Source of the DNA: Gallionellaceae bacterium UBA6222
GTDB lineage: Bacteria; Pseudomonadota; Gammaproteobacteria; Burkholderiales; Gallionellaceae
DNA length: 59,168 nt
NCBI GenBank assembly: GCA_002421915.1
Contig: DISA01000042.1
Span: forward strand, 34,910-94,077
Direction of reading: 5' to 3'
Shown here: positions 47,950-57,435 of the stretch, piece after piece
How positions within the stretch are numbered: position 1 is the first letter of the stretch
Layout: each line of letters begins with the position of its first letter
Made by a program: the position numbers and the translations under genes
Notes under the pieces: model-generated
What the model was told of the DNA's origin: nothing
Database searches by the model: none
Seen by the model: only the letters and a program-made list of their open reading frames with translations

Positions 47950-49281
47950 CTAAAGTGCCTGGCGTGTTTCCTGTACCTCCACCATCGCCCCACCCTCGGC
48001 AAAAGTGACTTGCAGTTGGTCGCCCGCCGCAATGGTGGCGCTGCTGTGCACGAGGCGCCCTGCCGCGTCGCGCACCACACTGTAACCGCGTGCCAGAACC
48101 TGCTGTGGATCGAGATGCCGTACTTGCCGGTGCAAGGCAAGCAGGCGCGCATCCTGCCGCGCCAGATAAACCGTCATCGCCGAGTCCAGGCGGCGCGTGC
48201 CGACCGCCAGTCGCTCGCGCCTCTGCGCCACATCCGGCCGCAGGCGGTGCAGGCGTTGGCCGGTTGTCTGCCAGCGCCATTGTGCCTGTTGCAATGTACT
48301 GCCCTGGGCCAGCCGCAGGCGGCGCTGCAAGCCCTCCAGCTGATCGGCCTGCTGCCGGATGCGCTGTGCCGGGTGCACCAGCCGCCGTTGCAGATAATCC
48401 AGTTGTTGCATGCGTTGCTCGAACTGGCGCACGACAGCGTGTGCCATATGCCGGTACTGCCGCATCAGGTGCTGACGCAGTTCTTGCCGGTCTGGTACCA
48501 CTGCCTGCGCGGCTGCGGTCGGCGTCGCCGCACGCAGGTCGGCGACAAAATCTGCGATGGTGAAATCGGTCTCGTGCCCCACGCCGCTCACCACCGGGAT
48601 GGCACTGGCGACGATGGCACGTGCCACTGCTTCCTCATTGAATGCCCACAGATCCTCGATGCTGCCGCCGCCGCGACAGACAATCAGCACATCGCACTCG
48701 GCGCGCCGGTTCGCCGTCGCGATCGCCTGCGCGATCTTCTGCCCGGCCTCCACCCCCTGTACCGGCGTGGGATACAGCACTACCGGCACATTCGGCATGC
48801 GGTTCTCCAGTGTGCGCAACACGTCGCGCAGGGCGGCGGCCTGCGGCGAGGTCACGATACCAATTTGTTTTGGAAGTTGCGGCAGCTCGCGCTTGCGTGC
48901 GACATCGAACAGTCCCTCGCCTTCGAGTTTTTTCTTCAGTCGCTCGAACGCCTCGAACAGCGCCCCCAGCCCCGCCGGGCGCATTTTTTCCAGGGTTAGC
49001 TGGAAATCGCCGCGCGCCTCGTACAGGGTCGCCAGTGCCTGCACCTCGATCTGCATCCCGTTCGCCGGGCGGAAATCCAGATACTGGCTCTTGTGGCGGA
49101 ACATCACACAGCGCACCTGTGCCGCCTCGTCCTTGAGCGAGAAATACCAGTGGCCGGAAGCCGCGCTGACGAAATTGGAAATCTCGCCGCGCACCCAGAG
49201 CAGCGGCAAACCGCCCTCGATCAGCTGCTTCGCGGCGAGATTCAGCTCGCGCACGCTTAACACGGTGCCCTTATCCAACAT
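47950..49281 (-). CDS. xseA: exodeoxyribonuclease VII large subunit
   Basis: 443 residues from ATG 49281. An OB-fold N-terminus (GHWYFSLKDEAAQVRCVMF) is followed by the catalytic part with IGIVTSPQAAALRDV, VCRGGGSIEDLWAFNEE and SGVGHETDFTIADF, and a long coiled coil (about 290-410). The enzyme degrades single-stranded DNA with XseB, which is not in the window. A longer frame through 49785 belongs to the neighbouring gene and is not used. Confidence 0.95.
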   Translation of the reverse strand: MLDKGTVLSVRELNLAAKQLIEGGLPLLWVRGEISNFVSAASGHWYFSLKDEAAQVRCVMFRHKSQYLDFRPANGMQIEVQALATLYEARGDFQLTLEKMRPAGLGALFEAFERLKKKLEGEGLFDVARKRELPQLPKQIGIVTSPQAAALRDVLRTLENRMPNVPVVLYPTPVQGVEAGQKIAQAIATANRRAECDVLIVCRGGGSIEDLWAFNEEAVARAIVASAIPVVSGVGHETDFTIADFVADLRAATPTAAAQAVVPDRQELRQHLMRQYRHMAHAVVRQFEQRMQQLDYLQRRLVHPAQRIRQQADQLEGLQRRLRLAQGSTLQQAQWRWQTTGQRLHRLRPDVAQRRERLAVGTRRLDSAMTVYLARQDARLLALHRQVRHLDPQQVLARGYSVVRDAAGRLVHSSATIAAGDQLQVTFAEGGAMVEVQETRQAL

Positions 49282-49285
49282 CGGA

Positions 49286-50401
49286 TCAGCGCCCGCGCGC
49301 ATCACCCCAGCGCAGCGGGGTACGGTCATCGCCGAGGTAATAGGTCGCCCCGGTCTTGTGCTCGACACAATAGCTCGGCGAAACGATGGTTTCCTCGAAC
49401 ACCATGCCGGAACTGATACGGGTGTATTCCAGCAGAATGCTGCGGATGACTTTGGCGTTATTGCAGATATATGAACCGCGTGTGATCCAGGCCGGCCCGA
49501 TGATCTCCGCACCCGCCTCGATGCAAACGCCGGAGTCGATATAAACCGGGCCCTCGATCTTGACGTGATTCCAGTCGATGCGGGTGTTGATACCGACCCA
49601 GATGCCGGGTTTGATTTCCTTGCCTGGCATTTCCATGTCGGCGATCTCACCCCTGAGTACGCGCTGCAGGACAGTCCAGTAGTCGTCAACATGGCCGATA
49701 TCGATCCAGTTGAAATGTCGTTTCTGCGCATAAAACGGCAACCCTTTTTCGGCCAGCATGGGAAATAGCTGACTGCCAATATCAAACACCTGGCCCGGCG
49801 GAATCAGATCGATAACTTCCGGCTCAAAAATGTAAATACCGGTACTGGCAAAACAGGAACGCGCATCTTCCGGTTTGGGTTTTTCCTGAAAAGAAAGAAT
49901 CCGCCCCGCGCTGTCGGTCTCAACCACGCCGTAGTTGCCGACCTCGGCACGCGGCACTTCCAGCGTAATAACACTGGCCATCGCTTTCCTGGCCTTGTGC
50001 TCCTGAACTGCTGCCGCGATATCGAGATCGATCAGTGCGTCGCCACAGATCACAATCGTGGTAGTGTCGAAGAAACCGCCAAAGTCCTGGATCTTGCGCA
50101 GGCCCCCGGCCGACCCCAGCGACTTCGGCGTGATCTCGCCATACTCGTACACACCCTCGTAGGAGTAACCGATGTTCACCCCCCAGGTGCTGCCGTTACC
50201 GAAGTAGTTCTCGATCTTCCAGTGCTTGTAGGCGACATTGACCATGATCTCGTCAATCCCAAAACGCGCAAGATGCTCGACCAGATATTCCATCACCGGC
50301 TTGCCGAGAATGGGAATCATCGGCTTGGGCAAATCCTGCGTCAGCGGCCTGACACGCGTGCCCTGCCCGGCGGCAAGGATCATGCCTTTTATCTTGTTCA
50401 A
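49286..50401 (-). CDS. NDP-sugar pyrophosphorylase (mannose-1-P guanylyltransferase-like)
   Basis: 371 residues. The nucleotidyltransferase signature is MILAAGQGTRVRPLTQD (residues 7-23), with PKPMIPILGKP and the Mg/substrate Asp in ICGDALIDLD. The C-terminus is a left-handed beta-helix of hexapeptide repeats (VYIDSGVCIEAGAEIIG), as in GDP-mannose and glucose-1-P transferases. Specificity is not decidable. It ends 4 nt before xseA and is probably co-transcribed. It could feed lipopolysaccharide synthesis, as the arn operon lies nearby. Confidence 0.88.
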   Translation of the reverse strand: MNKIKGMILAAGQGTRVRPLTQDLPKPMIPILGKPVMEYLVEHLARFGIDEIMVNVAYKHWKIENYFGNGSTWGVNIGYSYEGVYEYGEITPKSLGSAGGLRKIQDFGGFFDTTTIVICGDALIDLDIAAAVQEHKARKAMASVITLEVPRAEVGNYGVVETDSAGRILSFQEKPKPEDARSCFASTGIYIFEPEVIDLIPPGQVFDIGSQLFPMLAEKGLPFYAQKRHFNWIDIGHVDDYWTVLQRVLRGEIADMEMPGKEIKPGIWVGINTRIDWNHVKIEGPVYIDSGVCIEAGAEIIGPAWITRGSYICNNAKVIRSILLEYTRISSGMVFEETIVSPSYCVEHKTGATYYLGDDRTPLRWGDARGR

Positions 50402-50452
50402 TTGACTGCCCCCTATGATTCGGTGTGGAACGATTTTACACGGATAGAATGC

Positions 50453-50482
50453 AAATGACCCGCCACTGTGGGCGGGTCATTT
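50453..50482. terminator. 12-bp perfect stem-loop after the tRNA cluster
   Basis: AAATGACCCGCC (50453-50464) and GGCGGGTCATTT (50471-50482) around ACTGTG. It lies just downstream of tRNA-His on the minus strand, with ATTT runs on both sides, so it is read as a terminator for the tRNA operon. Confidence 0.7.
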
Positions 50483-50499
50483 GGCGCTACGGCTAAAAC

Positions 50500-50576
50500 T
50501 GGGGTGGCTGAACGGGCTCGAACCGTCGACAACTGGAATCACAATCCAGGGCTCTACCAACTGAGCTACAGCCACC
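50500..50576 (-). tRNA. tRNA-His (GTG)
   Basis: On the minus strand GGTGGCT opens the acceptor stem, including the extra 5' G typical of tRNA-His. The anticodon loop ATTGTGA has GTG, and the 3' end reads AGCCACC then CCA encoded. T-arm GGTTCGA is present. First of the three tRNAs in position, last in transcription. Confidence 0.95.
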
Positions 50577-50595
50577 ATTGAAACGGCAAAGCGAT

Positions 50596-50672
50596 TGGCG
50601 TGCCCGACAGGAATCGAACCTGTAACCCCCAGCTTAGAAGGCTGGTGCTCTATCCGGTTGAGCTACGGGCAC
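50596..50672 (-). tRNA. tRNA-Arg (TCT)
   Basis: Acceptor GTGCCCG pairs with CGGGCAC; the anticodon loop CTTCTAA gives TCT, read as Arg (AGA/AGG). T-arm GGTTCGA and encoded CCA are present. It lies 19 nt upstream of tRNA-His. Confidence 0.95.
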
Positions 50673-50712
50673 AATTCTTTCGGCATCCGACAATACTTGT
50701 ATTACATGAACC

Positions 50713-50789
50713 TGGTCGGGGTGGAGAGATTCGAACTCCCGACATCCTGGTCCCAAACCAGGCGCGCTACCAGGCTACGCTACACCCCG
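50713..50789 (-). tRNA. tRNA-Pro (TGG)
   Basis: Acceptor CGGGGTG pairs with CACCCCG; the anticodon loop TTTGGGA gives TGG (Pro). T-arm AGTTCGA and encoded CCA are present. It is the first tRNA transcribed, 34 nt downstream of pgsA. Confidence 0.95.
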
Positions 50790-50823
50790 AGAGCGCGGCA
50801 TTATACAGAGCAAGACTAAAAAA

Positions 50824-51405
50824 TCAATTTTGGCCGCGTGATTTTGCCGATATTTGCTGCCGCGCCAGCATCAGGTAGTACACCATGGACCACAGGGTGA
50901 GAATGGCGGCGAGCCAGATCAGCACGGTGCCGACCTGGCGGGTGGAAACACCGAACAGGGATTCCTGATACAGCAGGAACAGGATCGCCAGCATCTGGAA
51001 TACGGTCTTGATCTTGCCCAGCAGGGAGACGGCGACACTTTTGCTGTTGCCCAGCTGCGCCATCCACTCGCGCAGGGCGGAAATGGTGAGCTCGCGCCCG
51101 ATAATGATGAAGGCGATGATCGCATCCACGTGCCCGAGCTGGAGCAGGATGATCAGCGCGGCAACCACCATCAGCTTGTCCGCGACTGGATCAAGAAATG
51201 CGCCAAACGCCGAACTCTGGTTCAGCGCGCGCGCCAGATAACCGTCCAGCCAGTCGGTGATCGAGGCCAGCCAGAAGATGAATGTGCCGAGCAGGTGTTT
51301 ATGGTGCAGGTTAAGCGTTTCGTCCGACACATAAAACACGGCGATGAACACCGGGATCAGGAGGATGCGGAACCATGTCAGCAGGTTGGGGATGTTGGTC
51401 GGCAT
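50824..51405 (-). CDS. pgsA: CDP-diacylglycerol-glycerol-3-P phosphatidyltransferase
   Basis: 193 residues with about five TMs. The CDP-alcohol phosphotransferase motif D-G-x2-A-R-x8-G-x3-D-x3-D is complete, from DGYLARAL to GAFLDPVAD (residues ~54-77). PgsA makes phosphatidylglycerol phosphate in the inner membrane. It ends 34 nt before tRNA-Pro and starts 3 nt after uvrC; uvrC-pgsA is a common pair, and tRNAs often follow. Confidence 0.96.
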   Translation of the reverse strand: MPTNIPNLLTWFRILLIPVFIAVFYVSDETLNLHHKHLLGTFIFWLASITDWLDGYLARALNQSSAFGAFLDPVADKLMVVAALIILLQLGHVDAIIAFIIIGRELTISALREWMAQLGNSKSVAVSLLGKIKTVFQMLAILFLLYQESLFGVSTRQVGTVLIWLAAILTLWSMVYYLMLARQQISAKSRGQN

Positions 51406-51408
51406 GTT

Positions 51409-53217
51409 TCAGTGCAGATGGTTGTATATTTTTTTTGCGAGCGACGGACTGATGCCGTCCACTCTTCCCAGTTCTTCCACGCTTGCCTGTTGCACGCCTT
51501 TCAAACCGCCGAAGCGGGTCAACAGATTGCGGCGGCGTTTTTCGCCTATGCCCTCGATTTCTTCCAGCGACGAGGCAGTGCGTGCCTTGCCGCGCCGCGC
51601 CCGGTGTCCGCTGATGGCAAAACGGTGCGCCTCGTCGCGCACCTGCTGGATCAGATGCAGGGCCGGGCTGTCGGGCGGCAATTGTAAAGGCTTTTCCGCG
51701 CCGGGTCGCAACAATTGCTCCATGCCCGGTTTGCGTTCCACTCCTTTCGCCACGCCAACCAGAGCGATGTCGGTCAGACCCAATTCTGTCATCACCTCCA
51801 GGGCAACGCCCAGCTGCCCGGCGCCGCCGTCGATCAGGATCAGGTCGGGCCGCTTGCCAATACCCTGCTGCAATTTCTGGTAACGGCGCAACAGCGCCTG
51901 GCGCATCGCCGCGTAATCGTCGCCCGGGGTAATGCCCGCGATGTTGTAGCGGCGATATTCCTGCGGCCGGATTTCAAGCTCGTCATACACCACACAGGAC
52001 GCCACCGTCGCTTCGCCCATGGTGTGGCTAATGTCGAAACATTCGATCCGCTTGAGATCGGGCAAGTCCAGCGCCGCGCGCAAAGCATCAAGGCGCAAAG
52101 TCTGGCCGGCCTGCAAACCGGCCTGGCGCCGCAAGGCGAGCAAGGCATTGGCCTGCGCCATCTCCAGCCACTGCCGCCGTTCACCGCTGACGACATGGCG
52201 AATCTGCACTTTGTGCCCGGCCTGCTCGCTCAATAGTTCTGCCAGCGCGTCATCTTCAACCGCAAGGTTGGTGATGATCAGGGGGGGTGCGCGATGTTCC
52301 AGATAATGCTGCGCCAGAAAGGCTTGCAGTGCTTCGGTGCTGTCCTGCCCCTGCACGTTGCGCGGCAAGAACGGTTTATCGCCCAAGTGACGCCCGCCGC
52401 GCACCACTGCCAGATTCAGACACAGCGCGCCCTGCTCCCCGACCACGGCGACGATATCGGCATCGGTCGCGCGCCCGCTTTCCACGAACTGCTGCTGCTG
52501 CACGGTGTGCAGTGCCTGCAACTGGTCACGCAAGGCGGCGGCGTGTTCGTATTCCAGCTTCTCCGCCGCCTGTTCCATCGCCGCACGCAGGCGTTTTTCC
52601 ACTTCGTCATGCTTTCCGTGCAGCAGCAGTCCCGCATTGCACACATCGGTCGCGTAATCTTCCGCGCTGATACTGCCCACGCACGGTGCGCTGCAGCGAT
52701 GGATCTGGTGCAGCAGACAGGGTCGGGTGCGGTTGCTGAATACGCCGTCTTCGCAGGTCCGCAGCCTGAACACTTTCTGCAGCAGGTTAATGGTTTCCTT
52801 CGCCGCCTGCGCGTTGGGGTAAGGTCCGAAATACTGGTGGCGCTTGTCGGTCGTGCCGCGATAATAGGTCAGGCGCGGCGACGGGCCGCCGGTGAGCACG
52901 ATGTAGGGATAGGACTTGTCGTCACGGAACAGAATGTTGTAGCGCGGCTTGAGCGATTTGATCAGGTTGTTTTCCAGCAGCAGGGCTTCGGCTTCGGAGC
53001 GCGTCACCGTCACCTCGATGCGCGCGATGTGCGACACCATCAACTGGATCCGCGGCGACAGGTTGCTTTTCTGGAAATAGGAGCCGACACGCTTCTTCAG
53101 CTGGTTCGCCTTGCCCACATACAGAACCTGCCCCGCCTCATCCAGCATGCGATACACGCCGGGCTGCAAGGGCAGCGAGGCGACAAAGGACTTGGGGGCG
53201 AAGGCTTCGTCCGGCAT
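51409..53217 (-). CDS. uvrC: UvrABC excinuclease subunit C
   Basis: 602 residues from ATG 53217. The GIY-YIG nuclease is at ~19-48 (PGVYRMLDEAG, VLYVGKA), a UVR domain at ~200-235, the RNase H-like C-terminal nuclease in IECFDISHTMGEATVASCVVY and LILIDGGAGQLG, and two helix-hairpin-helix motifs at the C-terminus (EEIEGIGEKRRRNLL). UvrC makes the 3' and 5' cuts in nucleotide excision repair. A longer frame to 53523 is not used because it overlaps the glycosylase gene. It ends 3 nt before pgsA. Confidence 0.96.
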   Translation of the reverse strand: MPDEAFAPKSFVASLPLQPGVYRMLDEAGQVLYVGKANQLKKRVGSYFQKSNLSPRIQLMVSHIARIEVTVTRSEAEALLLENNLIKSLKPRYNILFRDDKSYPYIVLTGGPSPRLTYYRGTTDKRHQYFGPYPNAQAAKETINLLQKVFRLRTCEDGVFSNRTRPCLLHQIHRCSAPCVGSISAEDYATDVCNAGLLLHGKHDEVEKRLRAAMEQAAEKLEYEHAAALRDQLQALHTVQQQQFVESGRATDADIVAVVGEQGALCLNLAVVRGGRHLGDKPFLPRNVQGQDSTEALQAFLAQHYLEHRAPPLIITNLAVEDDALAELLSEQAGHKVQIRHVVSGERRQWLEMAQANALLALRRQAGLQAGQTLRLDALRAALDLPDLKRIECFDISHTMGEATVASCVVYDELEIRPQEYRRYNIAGITPGDDYAAMRQALLRRYQKLQQGIGKRPDLILIDGGAGQLGVALEVMTELGLTDIALVGVAKGVERKPGMEQLLRPGAEKPLQLPPDSPALHLIQQVRDEAHRFAISGHRARRGKARTASSLEEIEGIGEKRRRNLLTRFGGLKGVQQASVEELGRVDGISPSLAKKIYNHLH

Positions 53218-53219
53218 GT

Positions 53220-53858
53220 TCAGATCAGCGCCTGCAACCCGCTTGCGAACTCGGTGGCACCACCATTCGCGGGATGCCTGACTGCACCTGCGACCCTTAC
53301 CCCCATCCCGGCGAGCAAACCTTCCGCCTTCTTGCCTACGGCGACGATCCTTGCCTGCGGGAACGCTGCGATCAGCATACGCATGGCCGGTTCGCCCAAT
53401 GCGATCTCTCCAGGTGTCGGCGTCCTGTTCGACCAAAGGTTGTCTGCGCGATGCGGATGCAATTGCATCGCGTTCCACAGGATGGTGCGCTCGGCGATGC
53501 CCAGCCGATACAAGGTTTTCCAAACAATGGTGGCGGACGGCTCTGAGAACGGCAACCGCCGGGTCGACAAGCGCCTGGGCAGCGCTGCGATACGGGGAAT
53601 CGCACCCTCACCCAACAAGCGCTCGCTGGTGAAGGCGATGCCGCTGTAACGGCAGCCTTGATAGCCGGGCGCCTCACCCGCAAGGATGAACGCCGGTTCG
53701 CAATCCAGATGCAGCGCCAGCCTCGCGAGCTTTTCCTGCGGGCCGTTGCCTGCGGCATCATGCGGACAATGGTCAGCCCACGGGTTGAACAATCCCGGCT
53801 TGCCGGAGGGCAAGGTGGCGGCCAGTCTGCGTGCCAGTGAATGGCTGGATGGGTTCAT
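53220..53858 (-). CDS. uracil-DNA glycosylase superfamily protein
   Basis: 212 residues. The UDG-superfamily motif A is LAGEAPGYQGCRYSGIAFT and the C-terminal motif B is RHPANGG. NAMQLHPH resembles the motif-B-like loop of this branch. The protein removes uracil or another damaged base from DNA; it is not a close match to UngA, so the exact subfamily is left open. Its end is 2 nt from the uvrC start, so two DNA-repair genes are probably co-transcribed. Confidence 0.8.
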   Translation of the reverse strand: MNPSSHSLARRLAATLPSGKPGLFNPWADHCPHDAAGNGPQEKLARLALHLDCEPAFILAGEAPGYQGCRYSGIAFTSERLLGEGAIPRIAALPRRLSTRRLPFSEPSATIVWKTLYRLGIAERTILWNAMQLHPHRADNLWSNRTPTPGEIALGEPAMRMLIAAFPQARIVAVGKKAEGLLAGMGVRVAGAVRHPANGGATEFASGLQALI

Positions 53859-53893
53859 CTCTTCCCTGCTTGCGATCGTACTGTGGCAATGAA

Positions 53894-53916
53894 AAGCCCC
53901 GCACGCGGCGGGGCTT
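53894..53916 (-). terminator. terminator of the infB-pnp operon
   Basis: AAGCCCCGC (53894-53902), 5-nt loop, GCGGGGCTT (53908-53916), with TTTTC following on the minus strand. It lies ~20 nt after the pnp stop and before the glycosylase start. Confidence 0.85.
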
Positions 53917-53936
53917 GAAGGATAGCACTATGGCGC

Positions 53937-56051
53937 TTATTCGGCGGCCGGCACCTCGGTTTCCGGACGCGGCTGCAGGGCTTTCATGCTCAAACGCATA
54001 CGGCCTTTGTCATCCACTTCCAGCACCTTGACCTTGACCACTTGGCCTTCTTTCAGGTAATCGGACACGCTGGCGATACGCTCGTGCGAGATTTGCGAGA
54101 TATGCAGCAAACCGTCCTTGCCCGGCAGAATATTGATCAGTGCGCCAAAATCCAGCAGCTTGACCACCGGACCCTCGTACACCTTGCCCACTTCGACCTC
54201 GGCCACGATGTCTTCGATACGTTTCTTCGCCATCTCGCCCGCCTCGCCGCTCACGCAGGAGATGGTGACATTGCCTTCGTCATCAATGTCGATGGTGGTG
54301 GCGGTCTCCTCGGTCAGCGCGCGGATCACCGCGCCGCCCTTGCCGATTACGTCGCGGATTTTGTCCGGGTTGATCTTCATCTTGATCATGCGCGGCGCGA
54401 AGTCGGAGACTTCCGGGCGCACCGACGGCATCGCCTGTTTCATGATGCCGAGGATGTGCATGCGTCCTTCCTTGGCCTGGCTCAATGCCACTTGCATGAT
54501 CTCCTTGGTGATGCCGTTGATCTTGATGTCCATCTGCAAAGCGGTGATGCCCGTGTCGGAACCGGCCACCTTGAAATCCATATCACCCAGGTGATCTTCA
54601 TCACCCAGGATATCGGTCAGCACCGCGAAACGTCCACCGTCCTTGATCAGCCCCATCGCGATACCGGCCACGTGGTTTTTCAGCGCCACCCCCGCATCCA
54701 TCAGCGACAGGCAACCGCCGCACACCGATGCCATCGAGCTGGAACCGTTGGATTCGGTGATTTCGGAAACCACGCGCATCGCGTAACCGCACTCATCTTC
54801 GCCCGGCAACACGGCGACCAGCGCCCGCTTGGCCAAACGGCCATGGCCGATTTCACGGCGCTTGGGTGTGCCCACACGGCCCGTTTCGCCCGTGGCGTAC
54901 GGCGGGAAGTTGTAATGCAGCATAAAACGATCGCTGAACTCGCCCTGCAGTGCATCAATCTTTTGCGCGTCGCGCATCGAACCAAGCGTGGCGATGACCA
55001 GCGCCTGTGTTTCGCCACGGGTAAACAACACCGAACCGTGCGTACGCGGCAGCACGCCGGTGCGGATGGTGATCGGTCGCACCGTGCGGGTGTCGCGGCC
55101 ATCGATACGCGGCTCGCCGCCCAATATCTGACCGCGCACGATCTTCGCTTCCAGTGCGCTGAACAGTTCGCCAATCTCGTTCCTGGAGACATTCTCGAAT
55201 TCGGGGGTCTCCAGCGCTGCGAACACCTTCGCGCGAATCGCTTCGACTTGATGCGTACGCGCCTGTTTTTCGCGTACCGCATAAGCGGCTTGCAGTTCGT
55301 TTTCCGCCAGCGCATTGATCCGGGCGATCAGCGCTTCGTTCTTCGGCGCGGGCGCCCAGTCCCAATCATCCTGGCCCGTCGCATCGGCCATCTCGTTGAT
55401 CGCATTGATGACAGCCTGCATCTGTTCATGCCCGTACATCACCGCCCCCAGCATCACCTCTTCCGACAGTTCCTGCGCTTCGGATTCAACCATCAGCACC
55501 GCTTGCGAAGTACCCGCCACCACCAGATCCATCTGCGAAGTCGCCAACTCATCTTTGGTCGGATTGAGCAAATACTGGCCGTTGGCGTAACCCACGCGCG
55601 CCGCGCCGATCGGGCCGTCGAACGGGATGCCGGAGATGGCCAGTGCCGCAGAAGCACCGATCATGGCCGGAATATCGGCGTCGATCTGCGGATCGGATGA
55701 CATCACGGTCGCCACGATCTGCACTTCGTTGTAAAAACTCTCCGGGAACAGCGGGCGCAGCGGACGGTCGATCAGGCGGCAAGTGAGGATCTCCTTTTCG
55801 CGCAACGGGCCTTCACGCTTTAAAAAACCACCGGGAATCTTGCCGGCTGCATAGGTCTTTTCAATATAGTCCACGGTCAGCGGGAAGAAATCCTGTTCCG
55901 GCTTGGCATCCTTGCGTCCCACCACAGTGACCAGCACCACGGTATCCCCCAGACTGACCATCACCGCAGCGCTGGCTTGTTTGGCGATCTCGCCAGTCTC
56001 GAATGTCAGCTGTTGATTGCCGTAACTCAGTGTTTTTTTATAGTGGCTCAA
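53937..56051 (-). CDS. pnp: polynucleotide phosphorylase
   Basis: 704 residues from TTG 56051, chosen because SD GAGAGGT lies 6 nt upstream and the length matches the family; a longer frame to 56102 has no support. It has two RNase PH-like domains (GRKDAKPEQDFFPLTVDYIEK; GGEPRIDGRDTRTVRPI), a KH domain (~555-615) and an S1 domain (~620-690). PNPase degrades RNA 3' to 5' in the degradosome. It is the last gene of the infB-rbfA-truB-rpsO-pnp operon. A long antisense frame opposite it is a shadow. Confidence 0.96.
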   Translation of the reverse strand: MSHYKKTLSYGNQQLTFETGEIAKQASAAVMVSLGDTVVLVTVVGRKDAKPEQDFFPLTVDYIEKTYAAGKIPGGFLKREGPLREKEILTCRLIDRPLRPLFPESFYNEVQIVATVMSSDPQIDADIPAMIGASAALAISGIPFDGPIGAARVGYANGQYLLNPTKDELATSQMDLVVAGTSQAVLMVESEAQELSEEVMLGAVMYGHEQMQAVINAINEMADATGQDDWDWAPAPKNEALIARINALAENELQAAYAVREKQARTHQVEAIRAKVFAALETPEFENVSRNEIGELFSALEAKIVRGQILGGEPRIDGRDTRTVRPITIRTGVLPRTHGSVLFTRGETQALVIATLGSMRDAQKIDALQGEFSDRFMLHYNFPPYATGETGRVGTPKRREIGHGRLAKRALVAVLPGEDECGYAMRVVSEITESNGSSSMASVCGGCLSLMDAGVALKNHVAGIAMGLIKDGGRFAVLTDILGDEDHLGDMDFKVAGSDTGITALQMDIKINGITKEIMQVALSQAKEGRMHILGIMKQAMPSVRPEVSDFAPRMIKMKINPDKIRDVIGKGGAVIRALTEETATTIDIDDEGNVTISCVSGEAGEMAKKRIEDIVAEVEVGKVYEGPVVKLLDFGALINILPGKDGLLHISQISHERIASVSDYLKEGQVVKVKVLEVDDKGRMRLSMKALQPRPETEVPAAE

Positions 56052-56143
56052 AATAGACCTCTCAATGAAGTGGTTGGGATGCGGGCTTAATTGCCGCGCC
56101 AAAACGAAGCGGGCCGCTAATGCGACCCGCCGGTAAACTTGTG

Positions 56144-56413
56144 TTACTTGCGCAGTTCCAGACGCTGGATCAGCGCTTGGTAGCCTGCTTCGTTCTTGCT
56201 CTTCAGATAATCCAGCAGCTTGCGCCGACGGCTGACCAGGCGCAGCAGGCCGCGACGGGAGTGGTGGTCTTTATTGTGCTCCTTGAAGTGATCCATCAGA
56301 TAGTTGATACGGGCGGTCATCAGTGCGACTTGAACTTCGGGGGAGCCGGTATCGCCTTTGGCGCGTTGGTAGTCGGCCACGATTTGCGATCTTTGTGCGG
56401 CGGTAATAGACAT
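56144..56413 (-). CDS. rpsO: 30S ribosomal protein S15
   Basis: 89 residues, exactly the family length. GDTGSPEVQVALMTARINYL and HHSRRGLLRLVSRRRKLLDYLK are the S15 signatures. S15 binds 16S rRNA early in 30S assembly. It lies between truB and pnp, as is normal. Confidence 0.99.
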   Translation of the reverse strand: MSITAAQRSQIVADYQRAKGDTGSPEVQVALMTARINYLMDHFKEHNKDHHSRRGLLRLVSRRRKLLDYLKSKNEAGYQALIQRLELRK

Positions 56414-56484
56414 TGACTTCTTCTCCAGTTAAAAGGTGCGGTAATAAAAAAGTGCGGCATTCTACACTTGAATAGGGCGCGCGC

Positions 56485-57435
56485 TCAAGCTGATTTCGGT
56501 ACGGCTGCTGCGCGGGCGATGCCGGACAGCAGGCGACTGGGCGACAGCCTGCCCGTCGCCAGGTCGCCCAGTCCGATAAACTCCCGGCCGACATATAGTC
56601 TGCGTTTGCCATCGGGGTAGTCATCCGTCAGGCCCAGACGCTGTCCCTGCGCCAGTCGCCCCGCCTGAATCACATCCAGCTCCAGTTTCGGCAAATTCAA
56701 TACCAGACTATCCAGCGGCAATAGGCAGGCATCGCGCTGCGCTTCGTCCATCGCCTCCAATTGCGGCAAAGTCCGTGCATCAGCCAGATTGAAATCACCA
56801 ATCCCGCTGCGGCGCAAGCCGGTCAAATGTGCCCCGCAGCCCAGCGCTTCACCGATATCCTCCGCCAGCGTGCGCACATAAGTGCCCTTGCTGCACAACA
56901 CATCAAGCACCAGTTCCTCCGCCTCCCGGCGCTGCAGGATCAGTTCCCGGATCACGACCGGACGGACTTCGCGTTCAACTGTCTCGCCCTTGCGGATGTA
57001 TTCGTAGAGCGGTTTGCCCTGGTGCTTGAGGGCGCTGTACATGGGAGGCAACTGTTGTATCTCGCCGGTGAAGGCAGCCAACACCTGCCGCAGCTGATCC
57101 GCGGTAACTGCCACCGCGCGCTGTTCGACGATCTCCCCCTCGGCATCACCGGTACTGGTGCGCTGGCCGAGACGCACCGTCGCCAGATAGCGCTTGTCCG
57201 CATCCAGCAGGGCATGGGTGAACTTGGTTGCCTCACCGAAGCAGATCGGCAGCAATCCTGTGGCCAGCGGGTCGAGAGTGCCGGTATGACCGGCTTTCTC
57301 TGCCCGGAACAAGCGGCGGACTTTTTGCAGGGCGATGTTGGAGCTGAGCTGGAGCGGTTTGTCGAACAGTAGCACACCGTCCAGCGGCCTTTTGATGGGT
57401 GCCGCGCGTTCAGTTTTTGTTGTGGTCACTGGCAA
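56485..57435 (-). CDS. truB: tRNA pseudouridine(55) synthase
   Basis: 316 residues from TTG 57435; a GTG at 57429 is an alternative. Both starts overlap the end of rbfA, as is common. The catalytic Asp is in GTLDPLATGLLP (Asp55); GVLLFDKPLQ and the PUA-like C-terminus with AQGQRLGL are present. TruB makes pseudouridine 55 in the T-loop of all tRNAs. Confidence 0.95.
   Translation of the reverse strand: MPVTTTKTERAAPIKRPLDGVLLFDKPLQLSSNIALQKVRRLFRAEKAGHTGTLDPLATGLLPICFGEATKFTHALLDADKRYLATVRLGQRTSTGDAEGEIVEQRAVAVTADQLRQVLAAFTGEIQQLPPMYSALKHQGKPLYEYIRKGETVEREVRPVVIRELILQRREAEELVLDVLCSKGTYVRTLAEDIGEALGCGAHLTGLRRSGIGDFNLADARTLPQLEAMDEAQRDACLLPLDSLVLNLPKLELDVIQAGRLAQGQRLGLTDDYPDGKRRLYVGREFIGLGDLATGRLSPSRLLSGIARAAAVPKSA

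Noticed and set aside
46288..48999. 903-codon open frame on the plus strand
   Set aside because: It runs antisense to arnT and xseA, both well supported; composition (Gln, Arg, His-rich) is that of a shadow.
48000..49785. Longer xseA reading starting at 49785
   Set aside because: The first ~168 codons are out-of-phase reading of the nucleotidyltransferase gene; the family N-terminus begins at 49281.
50595..50878. Two overlapping open frames across the tRNA genes
   Set aside because: They are translations of tRNA-Arg and tRNA-Pro; such frames are common annotation errors.
54042..55700. 552-codon open frame on the plus strand
   Set aside because: Antisense shadow of pnp.
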